A stretch of 64,000 nt of DNA from Actinomycetota bacterium. GTDB lineage: Bacteria; Actinomycetota; Nitriliruptoria; Nitriliruptorales; Nitriliruptoraceae. A program made the translations under genes and the position numbers. The DNA lies in assembly GCA_019347575.1 (NCBI GenBank), contig JAHWKY010000008.1, positions 1 to 64,000 of the forward strand. Reading direction: 5' to 3'. Below, piece after piece: positions 37,249-45,427 of this stretch (position 1 is its first letter; every line of letters begins with the position of its first letter). The notes below the pieces were generated by a model, which was given only the letters and a program-made list of their open reading frames with translations, was not told the origin of the DNA and searched no databases.

Positions 37249-37986
37249 TCAGGCAGCGGCGCCCCCGTCGACCGGCAGGACCGCGCCGGTGATGGCAGCG
37301 GCACCGTCGGAGGCGAGGAACGCCACGGCGGCGGCGACCTCGTCGGGGCGGACGGAGCGGCCGAGCGGGGCCAGCGCCACGAGATCGCGTCGGGCGTCCT
37401 CGCCCAGCGAGGCCGTCATGGCGGTCTCGACGAACCCGGGCGCGACGGCGTTGACCGTGATGCCCTTGCGTCCCACCTCGCGGGCCAGCGACTTCGTGAA
37501 GCCGATCAGTCCGGCCTTGGCCGCGCCGTAGGCGGTCTGTCCCGCGTTGCCGCGCAACCCGACGATCGAGGACACGTTGACGATGCGGCCCCAGCGCGCT
37601 CGCAGCATCGGGCGCAATGCGGCGCGCGAGGCGAGGTAGGCGCCGCGGAGGTCGACGTCGAGCGTGCGGTCCCAGCGCTCCGGTTCGAGCCGCAGGAGCA
37701 GTTCGTCGTCGGCGATGCCGGCGTTGTTGACCAGCACGGAGAGGTCGCCGGCCTCGGACGCGCGCATGACCGCCGACGCGACCGAAGTGGGGTCGGTGAC
37801 GTCGATGGCGACCGACTCGGCGGCGTCGCAGTCGGCGACGACCTTGGCAGCCGCCTCGGCATCCGAGCGGCACCCGACGAGCACGTGGTAGCCAGCGGCG
37901 GACAGGCTGCGGCACACGGCGGCGCCGATGCCACCGCTGCCGCCGGTGACGAGCGCCACACGGTCGGGACGAGTGGTCGCGGTCAC
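37249..37986 (-). CDS. fabG: 3-oxoacyl-ACP reductase
   Basis: The 245-residue SDR protein has the NADPH site TGGSGGIGAAVC, LVNNAGIADD, the active-site Ser in NVSSIVGLRGN and Tyr-x3-Lys in YGAAKAGL, and a C terminus VDGGAAA typical of FabG. It reduces 3-ketoacyl-ACP. GTG at 37986 overlaps the fabH stop by four bases. Confidence 0.93.
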   Translation of the reverse strand: MTATTRPDRVALVTGGSGGIGAAVCRSLSAAGYHVLVGCRSDAEAAAKVVADCDAAESVAIDVTDPTSVASAVMRASEAGDLSVLVNNAGIADDELLLRLEPERWDRTLDVDLRGAYLASRAALRPMLRARWGRIVNVSSIVGLRGNAGQTAYGAAKAGLIGFTKSLAREVGRKGITVNAVAPGFVETAMTASLGEDARRDLVALAPLGRSVRPDEVAAAVAFLASDGAAAITGAVLPVDGGAAA

Positions 37987-39005
37987 GGCCCCACCTCCCA
38001 TCCGCTCAGCAGCGCGGAGCCCCACGTCAGGCCGCCACCGAACGCGGTCACGAGGACCCGTGCCCCGGGCGCGATCCGACCGGCGGCGGCGGCGTCGGCC
38101 AGCGCGAGCGGGATGGAGGCCGCGGAGGTGTTGGCGTGCCGGTCGACGGTCACGTGAGCACGAGCCGGATCGATGCCCACCCGTGCGGTGACGGCGTCGA
38201 GGATGCGGGCGTTCGCCTGGTGTCCGACGAACAGGTCGACGTCGTCGGGCGTCAGTCCCGCTGCGTCGAGCACCGCCAGCGACGAGGCCGCCATGCGCCG
38301 GACCGCGTGGCGGTACACCTCCCGGCCGTGCATGTGCAGGAGGTGGTCGCGGGGCTCGCTCGAACGGGGCGTGCGCGACCCGCCGGCGGGGACGATCAGT
38401 AGCTCGGCGAGGTCGCCGTCCGCGCCGAGGTCGAACGGGCCGACCGTGCCCGCACCGGCGGCGAGCACGACCGCACCGGCGCCGTCACCGAAGAGCACGG
38501 CGGTCGAGCGGTCGGTCCAGTCGATGATGCGGCTGAGCGTCTCGGCGCCGATCAACACGACCGGCCCACCTCCGGCGGCGACCAGCCCGGCAGCCAACCG
38601 GATCCCGTACACGAAGCCCGAGCACGCCGCGTTCAGGTCGAAGGCCGGGGCGGTGGTACCCAGGCGAGCCGCGACCAGCGTCGCCGTCGCCGGCAGGGTG
38701 TGATCGGGCGTGCAGGTGGCCACGATGACGGCGCCGAGGTCGGCCGCGGCGAGGTCGGCGTCGGCGAGCGCCGCCTTCCCGGCGGCGAGCGCGAGGTCCG
38801 AGGTCGCGACGTGGTCGGCCGCGAGGTGGCGTTGACCGATGCCCGTGCGGTCGCGGACCCACGCGTCGGAGGTGTCAAGGGTCGCCGCGAGCTCGTCGTT
38901 GGAAACGGCGCGCTCGGGCAGGTGTGCCCCGATGCCCGCGATCCCCACGGCGATCGCGCCATCGGGGGGCGCGACGGCGGGATCGGTTAGCGTCGCGACA
39001 GCCAC
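37983..39005 (-). CDS. fabH: beta-ketoacyl-ACP synthase III
   Basis: The 340-residue protein starts fatty-acid synthesis by condensing acyl-CoA with malonyl-ACP. Catalytic Cys in FDLNAACSGFVYG, His in FVGHQANARIL and Asn in RHANTSAASIPLAL are all present. GTG at 39005 lies 19 bases inside the preceding gene, and the stop overlaps fabG, so the block is translationally coupled. Confidence 0.95.
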   Translation of the reverse strand: MAVATLTDPAVAPPDGAIAVGIAGIGAHLPERAVSNDELAATLDTSDAWVRDRTGIGQRHLAADHVATSDLALAAGKAALADADLAAADLGAVIVATCTPDHTLPATATLVAARLGTTAPAFDLNAACSGFVYGIRLAAGLVAAGGGPVVLIGAETLSRIIDWTDRSTAVLFGDGAGAVVLAAGAGTVGPFDLGADGDLAELLIVPAGGSRTPRSSEPRDHLLHMHGREVYRHAVRRMAASSLAVLDAAGLTPDDVDLFVGHQANARILDAVTARVGIDPARAHVTVDRHANTSAASIPLALADAAAAGRIAPGARVLVTAFGGGLTWGSALLSGWEVGP

Positions 39006-39223
39006 AGCACCGCCTCTCCGGCCGTGACGGCCTGCGTCGGCGCGGCGAGCGCCCCGCCGATGAACCCACGGACCGCGGATACCAGCTCGCGTCGGCCGCT
39101 CGAGCCGTGCACCACGGCGACGACGTCGCCGGCGTGGACGGCGGTGCCGGGGTCGGCGAGGCGCTCGACGCGGCCGTCGACGGGGGTGGTGACGACGGCG
39201 CAGGGTGGGACGATGACGGTCAC
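38987..39223 (-). CDS. biotinyl/lipoyl-like single-domain protein without the usual modified lysine
   Basis: A 78-residue protein read as VTVIVPPCAVVTTPVDGRVE, RLADPGTAVHAGDVVAVVHG and LAAPTQAVTAGEAVLWL, which follows the strand pattern of a biotinyl/lipoyl hammerhead domain. At the hairpin where such domains carry AMKM or DKA it has GSSGRRELVSAV, with no Lys anywhere in the protein. Its GTG overlaps the fabD stop by four bases and its end overlaps fabH by 19, so it is a fixed part of the operon. It may be a structural or regulatory decoy for carboxylase; function not known. Confidence 0.7.
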   Translation of the reverse strand: MTVIVPPCAVVTTPVDGRVERLADPGTAVHAGDVVAVVHGSSGRRELVSAVRGFIGGALAAPTQAVTAGEAVLWLSRR

Positions 39224-40170
39224 CGGTTCGCTCCTGTGGGGACCAGCGCCCGGTCCGCCAGGCGGTCGGCGAGGCTGGCCAGGCTCTGGGGCGTGTCGAT
39301 CGAGATCGCGTCGGTTCCCCGCAGGCTCCGGCGGGCGAGCCCGCGGAGCACGCCGCCAGGCCCGACCTCGACGACCAGGTCGAGGTCGAAGGTGGCGAGC
39401 CGATCCTGTACCTCGCGCCACCGGACGGGAGCGAGCACGCCCTCGGTCAACCCGCGGCGGACGGCACCGCCCGTCGTGAGGACCCGGGCGTCGACGCCGC
39501 TGAGGAGGTCAACGGCTGGATCGGTGAGGTCGGTGCGGCGCAGGTGCGCATCGACGCGGACCATGGCAGGCGTCATCGCGGGTGAGTGGAACGCGCCCTC
39601 GACCGTGAGCGGCAGCACCCGAGCGCCGGCCTCGCGTGCACGTTCGACCGCCGCGTCGAGGGCGGCGTGTGGACCCGACAGCACGACCTGACCGGGTGCG
39701 TTGCGGTTGGCGACGGTCACCTCCGGCGTGGCGGCGAGCACCGCTTCGACGGTCTCGTCGTCGAGGCCGAGCAGCGCGGTCATCGTGCCGGGGGCGCCGG
39801 CGCACGCGGCCGCCATCGCCGCTCCGCGCTCGAGCGCCAGCAGTGCGCCGTCCCGGACCGACAGGCTCCCCGCCGCGACCGTGGCCGCGACCTCGCCCAG
39901 GCTGTGACCGGCGACGAGGACCGGGCTGATGCCCGTCTCGGTCAGCGCACGCCACGCCGCGATGCTGACCGCGTAGACGGCGGGTTGCGCAACGGCGGTG
40001 CGGGCGCAGGCCTCGGCGTCGTCCCCCAGTGCGCGCAGATCCCGACCGACGATCTCGCTGATCTCGTCGATGGTCCGCTTCGCGGTCGCGTGGCCGTCCC
40101 ACGCACTGACCATGCCGGCGGCGTGAGAACCCTGGCCGGGGAAGAGGAACGCGGTCCGCAGCTCAGCCAC
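39220..40170 (-). CDS. fabD: malonyl-CoA:ACP transacylase
   Basis: The 316-residue protein loads malonate onto ACP. It has the oxyanion Gln in FLFPGQGSHAAGM, the nucleophile Ser in VLVAGHSLGEVAA and the catalytic His in VEGAFHSPAM. GTG at 40170 lies eight bases inside the ECF sigma factor gene, coupling the two. Confidence 0.94.
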   Translation of the reverse strand: MAELRTAFLFPGQGSHAAGMVSAWDGHATAKRTIDEISEIVGRDLRALGDDAEACARTAVAQPAVYAVSIAAWRALTETGISPVLVAGHSLGEVAATVAAGSLSVRDGALLALERGAAMAAACAGAPGTMTALLGLDDETVEAVLAATPEVTVANRNAPGQVVLSGPHAALDAAVERAREAGARVLPLTVEGAFHSPAMTPAMVRVDAHLRRTDLTDPAVDLLSGVDARVLTTGGAVRRGLTEGVLAPVRWREVQDRLATFDLDLVVEVGPGGVLRGLARRSLRGTDAISIDTPQSLASLADRLADRALVPTGANR

Positions 40171-40732
40171 GATGGTCCTCCAGCTCGTGGCGGAGCGCGG
40201 CGAGCGTGCGGTAGGTGAGGGTCCTCACCGCGCCGGGCGTGATCCCGAGTTCGGCGCCGACCTCGTCGGCGCTGCGTCCCTCGACGTAGCGCAGGTAGGT
40301 CGCGCGGCGCGCCTGCTCACCCTCGATACGACCGAGGATCTCCCAGACGGCGGCACGCTGGTCGGTGGCCACATCAGCGGGTTCGGCCGCGATGGTCGGT
40401 CGTGCCTCGGGCACGACCGTCTCCCGGCCGCGGCCGCGGAACCAGTTCTTGAGCGTGTTGTGGGCGATGCGCCACAGCCACGACCGGCGGGTCGACTCAC
40501 CGCGGAAGCCGTGCCAGCCGCGGTAGGCGCGGGCGAAGGTCTCGGCCGCCAGTTCGTCGCCGTCGGCGTCGCTGCCGGTGCGGGCCCGCAGCCACGCCTG
40601 CATGGTCGCCAGCTCGGCCTGGTAGATCTGCTCGAAGCGCTCCTCGGGGGGTTCGGGGCGGGACTGCTCGTCGGGGGCGTTCACGGTTGACGGCCGCCGT
40701 ACGAGTGGGCGGCCGTGCACGTCAGCGCTCAC
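40163..40732 (-). CDS. ECF-type sigma-70 family RNA polymerase sigma factor
   Basis: A 189-residue protein with region 2 (LAAETFARAYRGWHGFRG, RSWLWRIAHNTLKNWFRGRG) and region 4 (RRATYLRYVEGRSADEVGAELGITPGAVRTLTYRTLAALR). It is the first gene of the lipid operon. No anti-sigma factor lies next to it on the operon side, although the divergent exported protein is a candidate partner. It may drive its own operon and so control membrane-lipid synthesis, but this is inference. GTG at 40732 follows GGAGAGAG. Confidence 0.9.
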   Translation of the reverse strand: MSADVHGRPLVRRPSTVNAPDEQSRPEPPEERFEQIYQAELATMQAWLRARTGSDADGDELAAETFARAYRGWHGFRGESTRRSWLWRIAHNTLKNWFRGRGRETVVPEARPTIAAEPADVATDQRAAVWEILGRIEGEQARRATYLRYVEGRSADEVGAELGITPGAVRTLTYRTLAALRHELEDHRG

Positions 40733-40778
40733 GCAGCACTCTCTCCGGTCGGGGGCGGCCTCTCCCCCTACTTGACAC

Positions 40779-40798
40779 TGACGTCGACGTCGACGTCA
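40779..40798. promoter_or_regulatory. perfect 20-base palindrome in the divergent promoter region
   Basis: TGACGTCGACGTCGACGTCA is its own complement and stands 47 bases before the sigma-factor start, with TTGACA just upstream on the plus strand. It looks like a binding site for a dimeric regulator of the lipid operon, the divergent gene, or both. The remaining 234-base gap (40733-40966) holds nothing else I recognise. Confidence 0.55.
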
Positions 40799-40966
40799 CT
40801 CCGCACCCCCGGAACGCGCGCTCACCGCGCACCTCGGCCGTTGCAGTGGCAGCTAACCCGCACCCGGAGGACGGGCGATCTCCTTGGCGGTCCGTTGGTT
40901 CTCAGGGGCTTCTCAGGTTCGGGGCGCACCTTGTGAGCACTCGCCCCAGCCGCAGGAGGAGATCCG

Positions 40967-41266
40967 ATGCTCGCCCACAAGACGCTCGCCGGCGCAGCCG
41001 CCGCCATCGCCCTGGCGGGCGGGGCGGTCGCCATCCCGGCGCTCGCCCAGGACGCGACCGCGCCGGCCCAGGAGGAGTCGGTCACCGAGGAGACGGCCCG
41101 TGAGGACCGTCACGCCCAGCGTCGGGCCGCCTTCGCCGAGGCGCTCGCCGAGGAGCTCGATCTGCCGGTCGCGGACGTGCTTGCGACGCCGTTCGCGAAG
41201 ACGGTGGCCCAGGACCTGCCGCGCGGCGGTTCGCAGACCGGCGGAGGAGGGATGGCTCGCAGGTGA
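40967..41266 (+). CDS. small exported protein of unknown function
   Basis: A 99-residue protein with a clear signal peptide (KTLAGAAAAIALAGGAVAIPALAQ) and a charged helical mature part (RRAAFAEALAEELDLPVADVL). GGAGGAG lies before ATG 40967. It is divergent from the sigma factor operon and its stop overlaps the next GTG. No domain with assigned function is recognised. Confidence 0.8.
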   Translation: MLAHKTLAGAAAAIALAGGAVAIPALAQDATAPAQEESVTEETAREDRHAQRRAAFAEALAEELDLPVADVLATPFAKTVAQDLPRGGSQTGGGGMARR

Positions 41267-41424
41267 TCGGCGACCGGTGCCGCAGGCGTGCAGTCCCCAC
41301 AGCGATCGTCGGCGTGCTGCTGATCGCGGGTTGCGCCGCGGGCCCATCACGGCTGGCGCGCAGCACGTCCGATGGGTCCCAGGACCGCCCATCGCCAGCC
41401 ACCACACCGACCCGGCCGCCGTGA
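41263..41424 (+). pseudogene. 5' stub of a lipoprotein gene cut by a deletion
   Basis: From GTG 41263, overlapping the previous stop (GTGA), it reads as a lipoprotein signal (AVPTAIVGVLLIAGCAAG) and about 15 more residues. Beyond about 41383 the same DNA is the antisense of the MATE gene, so the last residues (DRPSPATTPTRPP) are accidental. The rest of the gene appears to be lost. Confidence 0.55.
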
Positions 41425-42445
41425 GTACCGCCACCTCGTCGGTGAGGAGCCCCGGGATCACCGGCACGCCCACCAGCAGCAGCGTGGCGATCGCGATGCC
41501 GCCGACGATGCCCCAGCGCACCAGCTCGCGGGCGGTGGTGCGAGCCTCCTCGATGTCGTCCGCCCCGAGCGCCGTGCCGACCATGGCCTGGGCTGCGATG
41601 GCGAAGCCGTCGAGCAGGAAGCTCACCATTATCCACACCTGCCACAGCACCTGGTGGGCGGCAGCCGTGACCGTGCCGATCCGCGCGGCCGCCGCGGTGA
41701 CCGCGAGCAGACCGAGGAGCAGCGATCCGGTGCGGATGAACAGGTCGCGGCTGATGGCGGCGAGGGCACGGAGCTGGGCGCGGTCGGGCAGCCCGTGGCC
41801 CCTGAGCGGGAGGTCCACGCGGCGCAGCAGCAGCGCGAACGCCACCACGGCGGTGACCTCGGCCGCGACCGTGGCCCACGCCACGCCACCGAGGCCGAAC
41901 CCCAGGCCGAACACGAGCACGGCATCGAGCGCCCCGTTGATGACGTTGGCGACGACGACGATGACCAGCGGGGTGCGGGTGTCGCTGACGCCCCGGAAGG
42001 CCCCGTGCCCGACGTAGCCCAGAAGCAGGAACGGCACGCCCACCGCGCGGATCCGCAGGTAGGAGACCGCCGGTTCGACCAGCGCCTCGACCGCCCCCAA
42101 GGCCCGGACGAGCGGATCCGCGACGACGGCGATGAGCACGGCGACCGCCACGCCGATGCTCGCGGCGACCACACCGGCGTGCGCGACGCGGCGACCCGCG
42201 GCCTCTCGGTCACCCGCGCCGATCGCGCGCGCGACCGTCGCGGTGGTGCCGTAGACGAGGAAGTTGAACACCCAGCTCACCGTGGCGAGCACCGCGACGG
42301 CCAGGCCGAGCGCCCCGAGCTCGGCGGTCCCGATGCGTCCCGCGACCGCGGTGTCGACCAGCCCCAGCAGCGGGTCCGCGACGAGCGTGCCGATGGCCGG
42401 GATCGCGAGCCCGAGGATCCGCCGCCGCCGCTGCGTCGGCGTCAA
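41383..42445 (-). pseudogene. MATE-family efflux protein, 3' end deleted
   Basis: The first 350 or so residues are a good MATE exporter of the DinF-like group: LAIPAIGTLVADPLLGLVDTAVAGRIGTAELGAL, GVSDTRTPLVIVVVANVINGALDAVLVFG, and AAHQVLWQVWIMVSFLLDGFAIAAQAMVG. Homology stops at WWLAMGG, where the last two helices should follow. The frame stays open to 40913, but that tail is the antisense of the exported protein and lipoprotein stub. TTG at 42445 overlaps the preceding stop (TTGA). Drug or metabolite export is probably lost. Confidence 0.75.
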
Positions 42446-42855
42446 CGGGGGAGGCGCCAGCGGTCGCGCCAGGCACGCTCGGCGTCGGCGAAGGCGTCGA
42501 GCGGAGCCACGACCTCCTCGACCGCTCCGAGCAGCTCCTCGAGCTCACCGGTCGTGACCGCGACCTCGCGCGCGCCGTCGATCGCTGAGGCCGACTCGTC
42601 GAGTGCCCGCTCGCACTCCGCCCACACCTGGTGGAGCTCGTCGATCTGCCAGCGGTCCATCCAGTCGCGCGCGTCGGCGATGGCCTGGCCGACCGCGTCG
42701 AGGCCCACCCCGACCGGCGCGGGTTCGACACGACCCGTCGGGAGCGTGCCGAGCAGCAGGCGGCGTGCTCCCTCGATGAGGTCGGCACAGTCGACAAACG
42801 CCTGCCACGCCGGTCGGAGGTCGTCAGGGAGGGGAGGTCTGCGGCGGAGGATCAC
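42442..42855 (-). CDS. hypothetical helical protein
   Basis: A 137-residue acidic, largely helical protein (AVGQAIADARDWMDRWQIDELHQVWAECERAL and SIDGAREVAVTTGELEELL). No domain is recognised and there is no signal or membrane helix. GTG at 42855 overlaps the previous stop by four bases and the gene runs into the MATE start the same way, so it belongs to one operon from the MscS-like channel onward. Confidence 0.65.
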   Translation of the reverse strand: MILRRRPPLPDDLRPAWQAFVDCADLIEGARRLLLGTLPTGRVEPAPVGVGLDAVGQAIADARDWMDRWQIDELHQVWAECERALDESASAIDGAREVAVTTGELEELLGAVEEVVAPLDAFADAERAWRDRWRLPR

Positions 42856-43349
42856 GACCGCCGACGGAGGAAGCGTTCGAAGCCGGTGCCCATGGGGTCC
42901 TCCGCGATGCGGGCGTCCGGGGGGCGGTCCAGCATCTGGACGCGGTCGGCGGGGCGCCCGTAGAGCCGGTAACGGCCCGCCTCCCAGTCCCAGGCGGGAG
43001 CGCCGCGCCGCGTCGCGCGCCACGCGACGGCTCGGCCGATCACGAAGAGCGAGGCGCCGGCGCCGAGACCGATGAGCGCGCCAGCGAGGTCGAGAAGCGC
43101 CACGCCTGCGAGTACCAGGGCGGCGGTCACCGCGGTCCACGTGACCGCCATGAACCGGCGCGTGACGCGCTCGCGGCGTTCCCGCGCCGCCTGGACGTCG
43201 GCGAGGCGAGTGCGGAACCGGGCGGGGCGATCGACGCGCCCCACGCGGTCGACGAGCCGTCGCGCCGGACCGTCGAGCCGATGGCTGGCGCCCCGGCGGC
43301 GGTCCGGGGGAGGACGACGTCCACGACGGTCCGATGCGGTCATCGTCAC
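42852..43349 (-). CDS. hypothetical membrane protein with two helices
   Basis: A 165-residue protein with an Arg-rich N terminus, two close membrane helices (about residues 65-110, VTWTAVTAALVLAGVALLDLAGALIGLGAG) and a soluble C-terminal tail. The layout recalls small cytoplasm-facing envelope proteins, but no family is recognised. GTG at 43349 is chosen for its GTGA overlap with the channel gene; ATG at 43343 is equally possible. Confidence 0.65.
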   Translation of the reverse strand: MTMTASDRRGRRPPPDRRRGASHRLDGPARRLVDRVGRVDRPARFRTRLADVQAARERRERVTRRFMAVTWTAVTAALVLAGVALLDLAGALIGLGAGASLFVIGRAVAWRATRRGAPAWDWEAGRYRLYGRPADRVQMLDRPPDARIAEDPMGTGFERFLRRRS

Positions 43350-44110
43350 CGACCGCCTCGCCGGAGCACGATGACGACCTCGTCGAGCAGGAGGCGGTTG
43401 GGGACCTCGACCTCGCCGTCGTGCGTCGCGAGACGCACGCTGGCGTGACCGATCGCCGTCACGGTTCCGCGGAAACCGGCGACATCGATCTCGTCCCCCA
43501 CGCCCACGATCCTCTCGGCGTGGCGGCCGGCGACGATGTGGCCCACGAGGTCGCGTGAGCCCAGTCCGAGTGCCAGCGCCGCGGCGAGGACGAGGCCCCC
43601 GATGAGCAGCAGCAGCAGTCCCTGGACCAGGCGTACCTCGACGCCGATCTGGTCGGCGGCGACGAGGGCGGCCAGGATCAGCACCGCCCAGAAGCCGGCC
43701 GGGGCGAGGATGTCGGCGGCGGCGGGCTGGTAGCGGGCGAGCACCCGACGTAGCAGCGACCGGAGCGCCACGGCCACGACGTACGCGAGCACGACGATCA
43801 GCAGCGCGAGGAACAGGTCCGGCAGCCGCACGAGGAACGTGCGGGTGGCGTCGGTCAGCCCCAGCTGCGTCGTGCGTGGTCCCGTCAGACGCCCCGCCGC
43901 GAGGAGGACGGTGACGCCGGTGATGACCCAGAAGGTCGCCCCGGCGACGCGCCCGGCTTCGCGGGTGTCCTCCAGCAGCTTGCGCGCGACGACGTTGACG
44001 AGCGCCGCGACCACGGCTGCGAGGGCCGCGCCGACGACGAGGATCAGCGCGGCGGCGATCCACGGCGAGGACGATCCGAAGAGCGCGAGTTCCTGAGCCA
44101 GCGGGGCCAC
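43346..44110 (-). CDS. small MscS-like mechanosensitive channel
   Basis: The 254-residue protein has four to five membrane helices and a short MscS beta domain: LGLGSRDLVGHIVAGRHAERIVGVGDEIDVAGFRGTVTAI and EVPNRLLLDEVVIVL, ending where the larger family members begin their cytoplasmic cage. It resembles the TM_helix/CmpX type. GTG at 44110 follows GGGAGAGGA. It heads a block of GTGA-coupled genes. Confidence 0.82.
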   Translation of the reverse strand: MAPLAQELALFGSSSPWIAAALILVVGAALAAVVAALVNVVARKLLEDTREAGRVAGATFWVITGVTVLLAAGRLTGPRTTQLGLTDATRTFLVRLPDLFLALLIVVLAYVVAVALRSLLRRVLARYQPAAADILAPAGFWAVLILAALVAADQIGVEVRLVQGLLLLLIGGLVLAAALALGLGSRDLVGHIVAGRHAERIVGVGDEIDVAGFRGTVTAIGHASVRLATHDGEVEVPNRLLLDEVVIVLRRGGR

Positions 44111-44195
44111 CTGATCCTCTCCCGGCGATCGTGCGCAGCGTGCCACACGGTGTCGCGGAGGCCGAGCCAGGGGGGCGCGGGCCCGCGGGGCGGGG

Positions 44196-44525
44196 TCAGC
44201 CCGCGTGGCGCTCGATGTGCGCGTCGATGCGCGCCGTCTGCCGGTCGATGCGTGCGCCCAGGTGCGCACCGAGCCGGTCGATCTCGCCGCGGAGTTCGTC
44301 GCGGGTCTGAGCGATCTCGCCGCGCAGCTCGTCGCGCAGCTCGCCCATGTCGCCGCGCAGTTCGTCGCGGGTGCGGGTGCCATCGCCTAGGCACTCAGCG
44401 CGGAGATGCCCCATCTCGGATCGAAGCTCGCGTCCGAGGCCGTCCATCCGGGTCACGAGGAAATACAGCAACCCCAGCATCGTCACGAGCTGGGTGCTGA
44501 TGATCGCCAACGTGTCAGCGGCCAC
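44196..44525 (-). CDS. small membrane-anchored coiled-coil protein
   Basis: About 109 residues: a membrane helix (TLAIISTQLVTMLGLLYFLVT) and a C-terminal coiled coil built on short repeats (RDELRGDMGEL, RDELRGEIAQT, RDELRGEIDRL, ending DRQTARIDAHIERHAG). Such proteins are usually found as DUF-type helical rods. The start is uncertain (GTG 44525). Function unknown. Confidence 0.6.
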   Translation of the reverse strand: MAADTLAIISTQLVTMLGLLYFLVTRMDGLGRELRSEMGHLRAECLGDGTRTRDELRGDMGELRDELRGEIAQTRDELRGEIDRLGAHLGARIDRQTARIDAHIERHAG

Positions 44526-44610
44526 GAGCGCATCGTACGCCGCTATGCCCCCAGCGGTCAGGTGATCGGATCCGCCCTGTGGAGAGCCGCGTGCTCCGGC
44601 TGAGGTCCCT

Positions 44611-44637
44611 ATCGACGCCGCGGATGCGGCGTCGCCA
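44611..44637. repeat. diverged third copy of the 12-kb palindromic repeat; likely terminator of the ABC importer
   Basis: ATCGACGCCGCGGATGCGGC and following GTCGCCA match the 12072 repeat at most positions. Here it forms a GACGCCGC/GCGGCGTC hairpin two bases past the stop of the ABC ATPase gene. Confidence 0.6.
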
Positions 44638-44638
44638 G

Positions 44639-45427
44639 TTACAGGATCTGGCTGAGGAAGAGCTTGGTGCGGTCCTCCTGGGGGTCCTCGAAGAAGTGCT
44701 CGGGGGTCCCGACCTCGACGATCTGGCCGTCGGCCATGAACACGACCCGGTCCGCGACGGCGCGGGCGAAGCCCATCTCGTGGGTGACCACGACCATCGT
44801 CATACCCGACTCGGCCAGCTCGACCATCGCGTCGAGCACCTCCTTGATCATCTCGGGGTCGAGCGCCGAGGTGGGCTCGTCGAAGAGCATGACCTTGGGC
44901 TGCATCGCCAGTGCCCGGGCGATGGCGACGCGTTGCTGCTGACCGCCGGAGAGCTGGCCCGGGAACTTGTGCGCCTGCTCCGGGATCTGGACCCGTTCGA
45001 GTTGGCGCATCCCCTCTTCCTCGGCCTTCTTCTTGGGCCACTTGCGCACCTGGCGGGGCGCGAGGGTGACGTTCTCGAGCACGGTCAGGTGCGGGAAGAG
45101 GTTGAACGACTGGAACACCATGCCGGTCTCGCGCCGGATCTCCTGGATGTTGCGCACGTCGTCCGACAGCTCGATCCCGTCGACGACGATGCGACCGTTG
45201 TCGTGGTGTTCCAGGCGGTTGATGCACCGGATCAAGGTGGACTTGCCCGAGCCCGATGGCCCGATGACGACCACCACCTCCTGCTTGCCGACCACGAGGC
45301 TGATGTCCTCCAGCGCCTGGAAGTCGCCGAAGAACTTGTCGACGGTCTCCATCGTGATGACGGCCTCTCCGGTACCGCCAGCCTTGACCGCGTCGGCGCG
45401 GAGCTCTTCCATGTTCGGTGTGCTCAT
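44639..45427 (-). CDS. aapP: polar amino-acid ABC importer, ATP-binding protein
   Basis: The 262-residue ATPase has Walker [11 protein letters not shown]-loop [12 protein letters not shown], signature QLSGGQQQR, Walker [16 protein letters not shown] and the switch His in [10 protein letters not shown], all in the GlnQ/AapP pattern. It energises uptake through the two permeases encoded just upstream; ATG 45427 overlaps the permease stop by four bases. Confidence 0.94.
   Translation of the reverse strand: MSTPNMEELRADAVKAGGTGEAVITMETVDKFFGDFQALEDISLVVGKQEVVVVIGPSGSGKSTLIRCINRLEHHDNGRIVVDGIELSDDVRNIQEIRRETGMVFQSFNLFPHLTVLENVTLAPRQVRKWPKKKAEEEGMRQLERVQIPEQAHKFPGQLSGGQQQRVAIARALAMQPKVMLFDEPTSALDPEMIKEVLDAMVELAESGMTMVVVTHEMGFARAVADRVVFMADGQIVEVGTPEHFFEDPQEDRTKLFLSQIL

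Noticed and set aside
40913-41382. C-terminal extra domain of the MATE protein
   Set aside because: It is the antisense of an exported protein and lipoprotein stub, with no domain character.
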